Positions 47,705 through 61,356 of a stretch of DNA of 64,000 nucleotides are shown one piece after another (the stretch's first letter is position 1; every line of letters starts with the position of its first letter). Where the stretch lies: positions 124,001 to 188,000 of the forward strand of contig NC_033564.1 in assembly GCF_001680005.1 (NCBI RefSeq), written 5' to 3'. Under the pieces are notes generated by a model. That model saw nothing but the letters and a program-made list of their open reading frames with translations. It ran no database searches and was not told where the DNA came from. The position numbers and the translations under genes are program-made. The DNA comes from Plasmodium coatneyi. Its lineage: Eukaryota > Apicomplexa > Aconoidasida > Haemosporida > Plasmodiidae.

Positions 47705-50700
47705 TCACTTTTTCTTTTCCTTGCTACTCGAGGCTTTAGAGTTCTAAAAGGGGTATGGAAACGTTTCGAGGACATGTGTAGCGCACGTTTATACATACGC
47801 ACATACGTATATATATGCCATGCCTATCGGCAAAAGGCAATGTGCCCCTTCCAAAGGTCACCTATTTCGCAGCAACCAACGTGCGGACTTACCCTTCTGC
47901 TCATCTGCACAATGGCATCCACGATCAGGCGGCACCTATACTCGACGCTTTCGTATGGGGTATTTGCGTACTTAAAAAAATCCTGAGCTTGACCCCAATA
48001 ATAAGGCGTCTAAAAGGGGGAAAAAAAAAAAAAAAAAATTTTTTACAATAATGCGCAATTAACATATGAACGCGTCCGCTTGGTGTACAAAAACCGGCAA
48101 CCATTTCGTGCATTTTCACGTTCACCCCCCATGTAAAGAACTTACCAAAATGTGAATGCTCTTTGTGTGAACCACCCCCTCCTGGTACAACAACCAAAGT
48201 AATATTTTATTTTCTCTTTCGTAATATGCTAGTTCTTCTTCACTCAGGGCAATTTTGGTCTCCTTCTCTTCCTTAACTTCCCCTGTGGGGGGTGGTGGTT
48301 CCTCCAGTTTCTGCAGATGTTCGTAGGACAGATTCGGGGGCAGCTCCAGCTTGTCAATGGTGTCGACTCCATCGGACAGCTGCTTTTCAACCTGCCATTG
48401 GATAAAGGAATGGGTTTCCATGACGATGTGCACAGAATGAAAAGGATCTCTTTTTACACACATTAGGAAGTACACACATGTATAGTAAATACACAAATTG
48501 CACGCGCTATCGCTTTTGAATAAATCTTTAAATTACAAAATTTGCGATGAGATCGTTTTCCTCCTGTATCAACTGCCTCTGTAGGTCGGACTTTTGAATT
48601 CTCTCGAAGAGTCTTTTACCCTGAGAAAGGAGCGGCAAAAATGGCACAATGTGAAGGCACAGTTTGCAGTGCAAATATAATCAGTGGTGGCAGCACGTAC
48701 TACGTCACGCCTGATGCTAGGCGCGATGTCAAATGCATTCCTTACCCCCTTGACCTGATTATATCTACGGAAGAAGACCCGCAAGTAGGCCCTTATATCC
48801 TCCAGGGTCTTCTTCGAGTTGCCAAAGTATTTCTCCTGGATGAACTCGATGTCGTCGCTGCCGTAAATGATCAGCCCGCTCATCAGCTTGTTAAACTCCG
48901 CCTTATTCCACTTGGCAAATCCCTCCTTCAGAAGTTCCTCTTTTTCACTCCTTATCTGGTCAATATCTATGTTAACCAAGTCATGGTCGATGGCCTTCCT
49001 AACCGGCTTGCTGTTCTTACTCTTCTTGTTGTTACTACTTTCGTTGTTATTGTTCTCTCCCAAGTGTCTCTTAACAAAGTTGGTTATGTACTCGTAGCAA
49101 ACCTTTACACTTTTGTCCCTGAACCGAACCATGGTTAGCTTCTTCTTCACCTCAAAAAGTTTGATAATTTTCTTCTTCATCTGTTGAACCTCGCTTAAGC
49201 TGTCACTAGCTCCGCCAGCAGCATCCCCTGCTTTGTTAGCGCCATCCTGGTTGGTGGTACTTTCCCCCTCTGCACCGTTCCCACTGGGGTCACCCGCATC
49301 ACCCTCCTCCTCCATTTGCTCATCAAAAATGTTAGGATAAATCAAGTTGATAATTTCGTAAATGTTCTTCCCGTGCAGATCGAGAAAATCGGAAAAATTT
49401 GGATACCTCTCAAAATCCTTTTCCTCTCTTTGCGCGTCGATAATTTTCCTAATTTTATCTTCACTAACACGGTACTTGCTCCACCTTTCTTCCAACCTTT
49501 CTAATTCATCTAATTTTTCATTATTAAAAAATTGGAAATCATGTCCCCCTCTGGCTTCTGCTCTCCACCCATGCAGCTCCAATTTTTTCTTGTTAATTTT
49601 GGTGCATGTGGAATTCATAACTTTCCATTTGCTTTTTCTTTCTCCTAAATCGAGGAAGGCCATATTTTTCTTATTATTTTTCAGGAACTTTTTTATCGTA
49701 CTTCTTATTTTGTTGAAGTTTTTCTTCTTTTTCTTCTTCTTTCTGATAACTCCGTCAATGCCTTCTCCTTCGAGGTGTTCCCCCTCCGAATAATTTATCT
49801 CCTCGTCGTCTTCTTCATCCCCATCCTCAGAATCTGAATAATCCTCGTCACTGGATTCATCCGAACCGTCTTTTGTCAAATTGTTGTACATGTTCAACCC
49901 TCCATCTAGCGATATATTCGATAAGTCAAAAATATTTTCCAAATTTTTTAATTTATTTTCAATTTCCATAGTTCTCTTCTCAGCGTCGGCTAAAATGATG
50001 TCAATATCTTCATCCGAAATGGAAGACACATCTTGCGTTTTATAAACCTCAGGGGCACCAAAATTTAAAATGTCGTGTAATTCTTGTTTGTTATTTTCTT
50101 TGTTATTCAAATTTAGCTTTCCCTTTTGAATAATAAGCGAGTCTAGCTTTAACTTTTTCGCTGCCCTTTCGACAATTTTCTCCTCCACTGAATTTTGCGT
50201 GACAAACCTGTAAACGATGACTTTTTTCTTCTGACCTATACGATGTGCCCTATCCATGGCTTGGATATCCATCTGTGGGTTATAATCCGAATCGAACAGG
50301 ATGACAATATCTGCCGTGGTTAAGTTAATTCCAATACCTCCTGCTCTCGTTGACAGCAAAAAAATAAAATATTTACTATTCGGTTCGTTAAACTGATTGA
50401 TCCTTATTTGCCTCTCATCCCCCACTGTGGATCCATCGATACGAAGGTACTCATATTTCTTCCACCTGCAATAATCATCTATGATATCTAAAACTCTGGT
50501 CATTTGCGAAAATAGAAGCACACGTGAATTTTCTTTTTTCAGTCTTGGCAGGAGCTTATCCAGGAGAGACATTTTCCCAGATGTCTCTATCAAATGATTC
50601 CCTTCAATATAAGGAGGTTCTTCAATACCATCAAAAAGGTAGGGATGATTACAGCACTTCCTCAGTTGCATAAGTATGTTAAGCATTTGGTTTTTACTCC

Positions 50701-52336
50701 CCGTCATGGCATTTATTACGTCAATATTTTTACTAAGTATATCAGAATATAATTTTTTTTGCAATTTTGACATACCCACAAAGACATATATTTCCCTCTT
50801 CGGGGGAAGGCACTGCTCCACCTCCACTTTCAGCCTCCTCAACATAAAGGGCTTCAAAATGGTGTGCAGCTGGGTGATTATTTCACTCTGTTTATTATCG
50901 TTAGAACTAATCTTTGATATATTAAATAAGTTGTCAAATTCTTCCGAATTGTCAAATATTTTTGGCATTAAAAAATTTAACAACGACCACAACTCCTTCA
51001 AATTATTATGCAGGGGGGTTCCTGTAATTAGCAATCTATTCTCCGATCGTAAGAAACGAACAGATGTACTTAACACACTTTTGTCATTCTTTATCCTATG
51101 TGCTTCATCTATTACGAGAAAAAACCAGTCGATATCGAATAAAGCGCTCTTATCCTTAATTACTATTTCGTAAGTCGTTAGCAACACGTCATAATCTGTG
51201 TGTAACACATTCTTGTTTAATTCCCTTCTTTCGTCTTTACTCCCGTAATATTTAAACGCCTTCATTTCTGTGCACCATTTTTTTATTTCTTGATACCAAT
51301 TGTCCAAAGTCGACCTTGGACATATAATGATACTTTTCCTTTTAATATTTTTATTAAATCTTAAGTAACATAACAAGCTTATAGTTTGCAGGGTCTTTCC
51401 TAGCCCCATTTCGTCGGCTAAAATGCCGTTAATCTTGTGCCTATACAATTGGTACAACCAATTTAGCCCTTCTATTTGATAAGGCTTCATGCACCCGTTG
51501 ATATTAGCTGGCTGTTTCATGATAAACGTTTCGTCCTCCTCGTTGGCATCCTTCAATAACATATAATCTTCCTCCTTCTCGGTCATTGCACAACGTCTCG
51601 TTTTGTTCCCCTTTGACTGCATACTCATTTTTACACGTTGACCTGACAGCTTCTCCGTATATCGCTTCGTCTCGGAAAGAAGCTGTTGTAGTTTTTCTTG
51701 CAAATAATTCACCTTCTCTTCGCTAGGGGGGTTCTCCTCCACCGGCTGTTCCTTATCAGCAGCCGCTTCTCCCCCTTCACTTAACTTCTCGTCATCCTCC
51801 CCATCGCAATTGACTTTATTTTCCTCCCCCGCTTCGGTCAATTTCCTCCTCTTCAGGGCTTCATCGCTTAAGTCCAGTTTGTGCTTATCCCTCCTGCTGG
51901 TGTTTATGCCTTCCGAATCTACCGCGTCGCTCACAGCGCAACTCGCGCTAACTTCGAAATTATTCACAAACGGTTCGCTCTTCTTGTAACTATCCCCATT
52001 AGTAAAGACGTCTTTATTTTTACGACTTCCCTCGTCACTGGTACTGCACCCCCTCCTATCGTTATCCAGATCGTTGTAACTGTCATAATTCTTACTGAAA
52101 TTATTCTCAGTGCTGGATTCCTTTTTGCAAATATCACCTATATCTTTGTAAGACCCCCCATTTAGGTAGTCCTCCTGGTTTGCCTCATCGCAGAGGGCAC
52201 CCCTTTCCCCACTCTCGTCATTCACCCCATTGGCATTACCGCCACTTTTGTTATCCACTCCAGCATCTGCTCCATTTTCGCCGTTTTCACTTTTCTCATT
52301 GGCACTTTTGAAATAGTCACGTACATTTCGGAACAT
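47705..52336 (-). CDS. SNF2L: ISWI/SNF2L chromatin-remodelling ATPase
   Basis: Five exons: 52336-48746, 48620-48537, 48391-48146, 48009-47893 and 47743-47705, all phase 0, give 1358 residues. After an acidic Ser/Asn-rich N-terminus comes the SNF2 motor: Walker A GILADEMGLGKT (Lys314), DEAH box at 410-413, TGTPLHNN, then the second RecA lobe with STRAGGIGINLTTAD and DRAHRIGQKKKVIVYRFVT. Residues about 1139-1197 are a SANT domain (GFAKWNKAEFNKLM ... RAYLRVFFRRYNQV). The later exons supply a spacer helix and the SLIDE-like domain (YYERENKILLWLLYQEG, YESVEYRCRLIVDAI), ending with a short Lys/Ser nuclear-type tail. Together ATPase, SANT and SLIDE define ISWI, which slides and spaces nucleosomes. 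A good acceptor (CACTGCAG) sits just upstream of the chosen ATG, so a 5' UTR intron is possible. Confidence 0.95.
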
Positions 52337-55300
52337 CTTGGGAACGTCCAATCTGCAGTGTTGTTAAGTTATGGTTTACCCCAAATGGGTAATGCGTGCG
52401 TGTTGGTCTGTACTGGTCTGCACATAAGGCATGCTTCACGCTCCAGGTGCGTACAGTCAGATGCCATCCACAACGCTACTTTCTACCTTTCGAATAACAC
52501 TTCAGTCACGAAAAAAGGTCACACAAGCGCCAGTGTCCGCTTATCTCTAGCGCACACCAACGCGGTGTTGTGTACAAAAAAAAAAAAATAAATAAAATAA
52601 AATAAAATAAAATAAAAATGAAGAAGCCCAATTTATGCACGCGACATATGGGCATATTTACTCATGCAAATTATGTCCACAAAATATACGCAAACATTCT
52701 AATGAGATAATCTTCTCTTCGTTAACAAATTGACCAGTCAAAGTTTGTCTTTTCTGTCCTCACGATAACATCGTTGGAGGGCGCACTACACTTCCTACTA
52801 GAGGGTGTAGTGCATAAACACACATACACGTATATTGAAATACGCGAACAGTCCTATTTATTCAAAAGGAATAAATCATCATAGGGTTACAGTTGGTAGA
52901 ATTGGGCAGCCTTCCCCACTTTGTCTCCGTTTTTTATTCATAATAAAAAAAGACGGGGAGAGCCTATTTCAATGTGTCAATTTTGCCTTCTCTTGTTTTA
53001 TTCTTGTTCTTTCTCCTTGGCTACACTGTTCACCTGTCTGCCAGCTTACTCACAGGATCATTTGCTCATGCGCTTATTTTATTTGCTCTATCGCCACACC
53101 CATGCACCTTTAAAAAACATTTTCCAGCTCGCATGAATGTGCGACAAATGCACGTACACATAAATACGAGTACATATATGTAAACAACGACGCACTATAC
53201 CATGTTGCAAACAAAAGGCGCACAAATGTTTAGCTCCTTCCCTTGATATGTCCACTTCCCCGTGTGATGATACATACGTGGGAATTTCTCAAAGGAGAAA
53301 TGGAACTAAATCTGAAGGTAGGGACAACTGGTTGGACGATCTGGCAAGTTGACGCGCCAAAATTGCAAGCCAAAAATATAAAAACAAAAAAGGCAGGAAA
53401 AAATTCAAAAGGAACAAGCAGGAAAAAAGGCCAGAGAAAAGGGCAAAGGAAAAAGGACACAATTTCAACTTTGCAAATTTGCTATGACAAAAACACGCAT
53501 TAAAATCAAGAGAGGTACAATTGGATAATCCTGTAAAATGAAAAAAAAACAGGAGGGCACGCACGTGATGATCATGGAAAATGTGTATTCCCCTACTGTG
53601 CATACACAAAAGAGGCATATCATATAACACGCATGCGTCTGTAATTAGTTTTCCTTAACAGGAGGAAACGTACGCATACGGGCACAAGCATTCATTCCAT
53701 ATGCATATGCGTATATACGTAAATGTATAGTGTACAAATGAATACATAAAACTGATTTGGGAAATTAAATTTTTTTTTTTTTTCTTATGGTTCATTTATA
53801 TTTGCATTTCTTTTTTTCTTTTTTTTTTTTTATTTATTTTTTAATATTTTTTTTTAATTTTGCAAGTGTTGGTTTTATTTAAATTTTTCTCTTAAATGAG
53901 GGGCTGAGAAAATTTCCGCTTTTCCCACAATTGTATACGAATAAAGAAGTAATATATATATACACGTAAAATAGTACAAACAAATTTTCCCTTAATTTTT
54001 TTTTTTACCTTAACAGAGGTATGTAACTCCTCAACCATTTTTTTTTTTTTTTTCATTCATAGGTGAAAAAAAAAAAAAAAAAAAAAAATGCAAGGGTTAT
54101 ACGCCTGGCACCAAAAAATAAAATAAACGGAAAAAAAATAGGAAAAAAAAAAACTGTAGCTACATAAATGTAACAAATTCAAAAGTTACAAGTTCGCTTT
54201 AATCATTTCCAAATGGCTGAAATGGGTTTTTGCAACAATTGTGTGAATTCACATTTTTGTAAAAATTTCAGTACTTTTGGGCGTAGCTCGGTCAAATTAC
54301 AAAGGCCCATGGTATTGTACGAATATATATATATGTATAGTCTTCTCAGAGGTTAAATGCAGACCTTCACGCTTCTCTGGCCGATCGAAGCAACGCGAGG
54401 TGCGTTAAAAATGTATGACTTGGTTGGGCCATTCAAAGAAAGCGCACGAAAAATTCCTACATAATATAATATATAGTGATATCCTCTATGTACCTATTAT
54501 ACGAGCATTTACCATGCAGCGGCGCGCGAACCAAATGAAAATGGGCATAAACGTATGTGACGACAATGATGCCGCCGAAATGGCATGCTCTGATGCAAGT
54601 ACGTTTGTATGCCCGCACGGAACTGACTCAGATATAGCACTCCTTTTTACGCTTCGCCGTAAAGCATGCATATAAAAAAGGGATACCGCGCATTAAGTGC
54701 AAACGCAGCAACATATGCTTCGCATTTCGGCCCGTTGGGCTAAGCCCCAACCGCCCAATTACGTTCCAGATATTCTCGAAATTTTTAAATTTTTTCTGTT
54801 GCAAAAAAGAGCATATATGTATGTTACATTATCGTTACAGTGACAACTATCGTACAAAATCCCCCCCTCTTTTTTTATATGTATGTAAACACTTTTTGGA
54901 AAAAGGAGGAACATTTTACTTCATTTAAAAAAAAAAAAATAAATAGGAAAAAGTCCGCATGTTCTTTATACATGTTCCTACAGTATACATTCTATGCGAA
55001 TAAAAAAGTGCTACCAAATTTTGAAAAAAAAAACATAACAATTTTCCTATATTAATGGTTCCCCAAAAATTGCACAAAAAAAAAAATATAAATTAATTTT
55101 GTAAAAATGTGCCCATTTGCAGACTTTATGTTTATCATGGAAATAAAAAAACGTAAATTATTCACATACGTGTAAATGGTTTCACGAATGGCACAGTTTA
55201 TTCAGCACAAAATGAAAAATGTACACCAGGGGATACAACCCAATATGGAAAGCACGTAATCGAACGTGTACCCTCCATAATGTTGTTACTGTAAGGGTCT

Positions 55301-55927
55301 TGCGTCGTGCAGGGTGGATGCCGGTTCGCCCGTTTTTCCCCTTTCAAAATATATGATGTTTTACCGCCCCGCTGATCCTTCCTCACCGATGGTGAACAAA
55401 ATTTAAACCAGGCCACTCGGTCTGCACTTCGCAAAAAAATAAATGCTTACCCTATGAGAGGTCACCAGATCAAATGGTTGTAACGTTGTGGAGGCATTTC
55501 CCATTTTGAAATACATCTCATCATATGTATTTGTACGTAAAATGGCAGAGTTGTAACCAAAGGGAAAAAAAAAAAAAAAAAAAAAACCACACAACAAAGC
55601 AACATTGTAGGTAATTTTTTTTTTTTTTTTCACCTGACCAATTTTAAGCATCCATTTGGGAAAGGCCAAAATAAGAGCACTGCATTCTCCACAAAACTCG
55701 TCAAAACATCCGTAACTTTTCTTCCACATGTGTGCACACAAAAGTGCTCAGCAAAGACAAAGGAGTAAACAGCACCGGTGGGTGTCGCATTCAGAGGGAG
55801 TAACTCCATCAAGGGAAAAAGACCTCGAAGTGTAACTCCTTTCAGCATGTCAAACAAATCTCGTGCTGGAAAAAAAAACAAATTCGCACGATTACATTCG
55901 CCCCCTCCCCAATAGGTGAACCGCACA
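52337..55927. promoter_or_regulatory. Long upstream region of SNF2L
   Basis: 3.6 kb between the SNF2L start and the F-BAR stop, both minus strand. It includes an (AAAAT)n pentanucleotide array at about 52588-52618, a very AT-rich block at 53760-54180 with T16 (54038-54053) and A23 (54066-54088) separated by 12 nt, and A22 at 55565-55586. Frames at 53243-53503 (Lys/Gly-rich) and 54415-54675 lack motifs and splice partners. The AT block is a few hundred bases, too short for a Plasmodium centromere. Confidence 0.5.
52588..52618. repeat. (AAAAT)n microsatellite
   Basis: About six AAAAT/AAAT units follow an A13 run just upstream of SNF2L. Seen directly; likely polymorphic in length. Confidence 0.85.
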
Positions 55928-58900
55928 TCAAAGCTTCTTCCCCCCCGGCCTACTATCATCATTCAAATAATTGTTGTAATACTGCAAGTAGTACTTCTTA
56001 TACTCCGTGTTCAAATTCCCGACATCCGTCTTAATATAATTCAGGGTGATCTTCTTATTCGTGGCAATGTCAATAATTTGGAAAAAATATTTCCGAGAAA
56101 TGGGGTCATTTTTTAAGTCGAAACTGTGAAACACCTTATTGAGGAGCAAACCAATTTGGTTAATTGATAATCCAAAGTCAATCATACTATTGTAGAAATT
56201 AAAATATTTAAAAAAAAAAAAATACTTCTTAATTAGCGATTCTTTGTTTTCGTATTTCAATTTTTCCAGTAAAATACTTTCTTGGATTATTTCCGAAATG
56301 ATAATTAAGAGACTCACTTCCCAGAACTTTATGTTGTTCCACAGGTTGTGGGCATACACAAATTTCTGCAACAGGATCTTCTTCCTGCGTGAAGTGTTCC
56401 TACTATTCTCTACCCTTTCGCCTTTGCCACTACTCATGGGAATACCGATTTCGCCAGGCGTCTTTTCTTCTTTGTTCACTACTTCTTCGCAATTCTTCTC
56501 CTCTTGGTCCTTCCGTTCCAAATTTTCTGGCAAGTCATCATTTGGGGGCTCCTCCCTCGACGCACTGGACCCGTTCGTTCTTGTTATTACTTCTTCCTGT
56601 CCACTACCCTCTACACCAGCTAACGCAGGGGCGTCTCCATTGGAATGGTCGTCCACCTGGTTTTCCTTCTGCACATCCTCCCTACTCTCGTATATATTCA
56701 CAACACTCCTCCTCACTCTGCTACTCGGCATACTCATCTTCGACAACACCCGCACGTTACGTGCCTTAGGTGAACCCCCCTTTCCATTCTCATCCTCATC
56801 GATAATGAAAAAATCATCCACCCCATGGGTGTTTTTTCTCCTTTCATGAACATTACCAGTCTTCATTTGCATTGCCCCCATTGGGGACCCCCCCCTACTA
56901 CCGGCTGCCTTTCCCCTTTTAAACTTCTCAAAAAAATGGCACTCCTCCAACAACCGCTTAACATCCAAGTGGTAATTTTCCTCCACTTCAAAATAAAAAT
57001 TTTCCGAAGCGACCAAAATGTAGACGGAAGACCAGTAATCAAAGTACAAATCGCAGTAGTCCAAAAAGGACAAAATTATTCTTGCAAATATAATCATGCT
57101 CTCCATATTTTTAAAAAACGTCTTCCCCTTCTTAACATAATACATCAGACACTCACAAAAAATTATTCGATTATTGTACACGTTGAAATAGGACGAAATG
57201 TTGAATTCTTCTATTTTCGTAAAATTCCCATGAAATAAATTTTTCAAATAAAATTGAAAAAAAATTTCTATTTTTTTAAATCGGTTTGTACAATCCACTT
57301 CGCTTCCTCCACTGTCTGACTCCTGCTCGTTCTGCGTCCCCTCCCTTTCTAACATGTCCCTTACGTACGTGTAACTCAGATCAGACTCGCAGTGCACACT
57401 GTTACGTTTGACACTGTTTCCATCGCCCCCCACGTCGGGGTTGCTTCTCTGATTATCTAGCTCTTCTGAGCAATTTATGTCACCCCCGTTACAATTTTCC
57501 GCCTTAACAAACTCCCTTTTGATAGAATCCTCTGAGGCAGCGCCATCTGCTAGATTAACAACCTGCCCACGTTCATTTGGGTCCACGCTATTTCCATCCT
57601 CTATGAGCTCCTTCCCCGTTGGGGATACCTCCTCTGGTGGGAAGGGCTTCACTGTCGAATTGACCTCACCCTCATTAGGTTCCTTTTTGCCTGACTTTGC
57701 TGGTATTTCCCCTGTTTCGTTCTCTTCCCCCTGGGGAAGGGCTTCCTCACTCCGCTTGAGCGCGTCACTCGGGTTGGACACCTCGCCAAGGTTATCCAAG
57801 TCAGCATTCCCACCCGGATCACTACGCTCCGCCTCATCCTCACCTGCATTGTTCTCCCCCGCTTCGTTCTCCCCCTCGCTGCTCACCTCCTTCTTGTTAA
57901 AAAAAACAATTTCGTTAAAAATGTTTGTATACACACTGTTGACCCCCCTTCTCTCCATACCCCTCCTACGATCGTTGTGCTCACTTTGAATCAAATTCTT
58001 ATACGCGTTAACGTTGAAGAGGGAGGATAATAAGTTGCCATACTTACTCCTCCCACTCCTCACATAGTTGTCGTTTTCGGGGTAATCACCACGACTACCG
58101 TAAGAAGATCCCACCCCAACAGAGTTAAACTCATTTCGGTGATCTATTAACATTGGCCAGGAGACAATATTATTGTAGAGGAAAGAATTCTCACTTTGTC
58201 TCTTCCCACCAGCACCACCCCTCTCACAATACAATTCGCAATACTCCTCGATCTCCCTACCCGCATCCACATCTTTAAACACATCAATACAGCCATTTAG
58301 ATCATATTGCACGTTCCTAATATAGGAGGTAAAAAAAATTAGGTATTTCATCACGTTATCCTTTATACAGGAAATTCTCTTGTAGTCCATCGATTCAAGA
58401 GAGTACAAAATGCTTTTCATTTTTTTCTCTTTTTTCAGTTCCACTTGGTTCACATTATTTATGATGTTCTTATATTCATACTCCCTCTTTTTGGCTAGTA
58501 AATATTTATGTATACAAACATTGGAAAGTTCAATCCGCTTCAACGGATGGTAGTAAGTGCTGTTGTGAAAAACAAGAATAGAATCCACTAAATTGTCGTA
58601 CGCGCTTACACAATTCTGGACATATTTTACCGTATCCCTTTTAGTCCTCTCCACCATTTTATCACTTTCCATTCCATCTATCCTAATCTGGTCATACACA
58701 TTTTTATGATTTATCAGCGTAGTGTTTAGGGTACTATATATTATTTCACTTTCCACATAGTTAACAAAATCTGCTATCTGTTCACATCTCCTTTCGATGT
58801 TTTTTTTTAGACTCTCTATTCCGTTCTTAATCCCAGAGGATTCGTCACTAAAGTCTTTAAATGAGTTACACAAGTTTCTCAAGTTCTGTTCGTACTCCTT

Positions 58901-59345
58901 TTCAATGCAAATGAGTTCCTGGAAAATTCTACTTAGGTGTTCGCAACACTTCCTCCCTTCTTCTACGCGCCTCAGTGCCTTCTGCCAGTCGTGGATGCTA
59001 TCAATTGGGGGTAGTAAAGATGAGAGTGCATATCCATGTGGTTGTCACGGTTCATGGTTCATGGTTTGGGAAGTGCACCCATTTATGCAGTGTGGGTGCG
59101 TGACTCAGGAGTGATGCTGCTGTCGCACTCATTTGGGGAAAGCCACACTTTGCAGGGGGGGGAGACTTCCCTGAGGTATGATCTCCCCTCTGCACACATC
59201 ATTCACGTGCAACAATTTCACGTAGCGCAATTCCCTCGATATGCAAAACTTACAAGGTCTTTTCGAAATTCTTCAAATTGGCTTCCCTCGGGGCATTGTT
59301 ACTTTCTCCCTCCGGGCGAGCCTCCTGGTTCGCATTATCCTTCAT
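55928..59345 (-). CDS. F-BAR domain protein with separate C-terminal helical domain
   Basis: Two exons: 59345-59254 (30 codons plus 2 nt, donor CTT|GTAAG) and 58997-55928 (acceptor GATAG|C) give 1053 residues. Across the junction the protein reads like the start of an F-BAR (FCH) domain: FIHDWQKALRRVEEGRKCCEHL, IFQELICIEKEYEQNLRNLC, then S-rich loop and long amphipathic helices through about residue 275, including VKYVQNCVSAYDNLV and REYEYKNIINNVNQVE. F-BAR dimers bend membranes in endocytosis and cytokinesis. Residues about 370-570 and 700-850 are acidic, low-complexity. The helical segments near 575-690 and 880-1040 may be one interrupted domain; LWNNIKFWEV and NSMIDFGLSINQI recall the C-terminal parts of MADD/SBF2-like proteins, a weak resemblance. 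No SH3 or RhoGAP is visible. The name rests on helix pattern and motif order only. Confidence 0.8.
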
Positions 59346-59882
59346 CGTGGGGATTTGAACAGGAGGGGTCGTCAAGAAGCGGTCAAACAGCGCTGCCCGA
59401 TATGTTCATGCGTGCATAATTTTGTGCGCAAATTTGAGGGCGGGGAATATATACACCTCTGTGCTAACACCTCATAATAATGAATTAACAACGCTGTTCA
59501 GGAAAATGTTCCAGAAGGAAGATCAACGGAGGGGTGTAACCATCACGTAGGAATCTCTGCCGAAGTTATTTCTTCTTCTGTTTCCCCCCGTTTGGCACTA
59601 CGCACAATGTGATACCAAACCTCCAGCTCTTACTAGCATACGGTGGATCAACGACGTGTTAGGCGTAAAAATGTGCGCTAGGATGTCCAAGCAAAATGTA
59701 ACATCCCCCTAAGCAGAAGTGTTAATTTTGCGGGGATGTCCTTGCTTCACGTAGGAAGTCTTATCAAACTGGTTCGCACAATACGGGACCCTCAAGATGG
59801 TCTAACACAGCAACCACTTGAGGTTCACGAGCGCATATCTTCAAGCAGGAAGGAGCAAAGCTCAGTCCAGTTATGCGCTTAA

Positions 59883-59916
<34 letters not shown>

Positions 59917-61356
59917 AGAGGAAGCTCGTTCGAATGAAACCTTTAATTGGGTACCCACAAAAAAAAATGACATGTAAAAATATCCTTCACTTTTTTTCAC
60001 CCTAGAGTGGTTCCTTCCCTGCGCGTGAAAATGTGGGTAGCCCATTTGCTCTACTCAATCTAGTGGCCAAACGTATCCCCGCATACTTTTGCTTAACCGT
60101 AGTGTGGAAATAGGAGCAAAGGCATAACGCAGAGCGCCGTTTCGTTGTGTCACTTCGTTCCGCTTGGCTCACCTCCTTTGCTAAGTTTAAGTTGCTACCT
60201 TAGCCTAGCGGAACAGAATAAAAACGCCCCACCCGATGGGAGACGAATAGGCCAGGAAGTGAAACCCTTTCTGCAGAACGCAAACCGAAAGTCAGGGAAC
60301 CAGAAATAAGGCCAATGAACGGACGTAACATACTTTTTTCCTGCAGGAAAAAAAGGGTGACAATTGTTGGAAAACCTCGTTTTAGGGGAAGTGGCAATTT
60401 CTACGCTCCGCGATAGTACCATATAGAAGTGTGTTCGCTTGCCACGGTTGGCGAACGATATTTTAAGGTTGAATTCTCCGGAAAAAGTTCCGTCATTTGG
60501 GCTTTCCTAAGTGGGCATTTGTAGGGCGCATTACTAAAGGCATTTCATAAGGGAGCTTCCTAAACAATAGGGCCTAACGGAACGGTCATATGAAAACACC
60601 CCCATTATCGGTTGCCCCGTTTTTCCGCTCCACTTCAGTGTACAAATTCTGCCAGAGCTAAAACGTGCATTGCTTTTTTGTTCATTCCTAGGGGTGCTTC
60701 GCCATAAGAATAATTTTGTTTTCTTTTTCATTTTTCCCTTACCATCTATCGCCCCTATTTTTGTTTCTTCCCTTTTTTTATTCTCCCTTTTTCTTCCCCT
60801 CCAGGAGGAACAATTCGAAATGTAAACAAGTGAGATGCATGTGATATTCCCGTAGAAATGAAATTTATAATTTCCCTACATTTTTGCATGTATATTTCTC
60901 CATCACATTGATTTTTTTTTTTTTTTTTTTTTTTTTAAGAATGCTATGTATATGCAAGATTGTCACCTAATGGTAAAGCTCGCCACACCATGTGAATGAA
61001 TATATTCCTGATACCTTCCAAGGAACCACTGTGAAAAAGAGGATTGATTTGATCCCTTTGGGGGACTCACCATCCTGAGCATGCGCTTGTAATAGTACCC
61101 TTCCTGTACTACGTAGCGTATCCGCGTATGCCATTTATGGGGTAAGCTTTGCCAGGTACTCACCGCATACACTTTAGGCAACCCAACAAAGTCGCCAAAA
61201 TACACAACATACATTCGATTCATCAAAAAGGAAGTATCCATCTTTGATAGACGAACTGAGTACAACCCCCTACACAAAGGCGAGTTGCAAAAGCGCCAAC
61301 AAAAAATTGGCAAAGTGCTTCCTTGTAAAAAATCCACCTCCCCCCTGAGGAACAAA
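59346..61356. promoter_or_regulatory. Divergent promoter region, F-BAR / thioredoxin-like
   Basis: 2.0 kb between two start codons on opposite strands. An A31 run at 59884-59914 (T31 on the F-BAR coding strand, about 540 nt before its ATG) mirrors a T25 run at 60912-60936 (about 420 nt before the thioredoxin-like ATG). Poly(dA:dT) tracts exclude nucleosomes. The minus frame at 60963-61481 overlaps the opposing gene and is a shadow. No other gene seen. Confidence 0.5.

Noticed and set aside
53760..54180. Possible centromere core
   Set aside because: The AT-rich block is only about 0.4 kb; Plasmodium centromeres are kilobases of almost pure AT.
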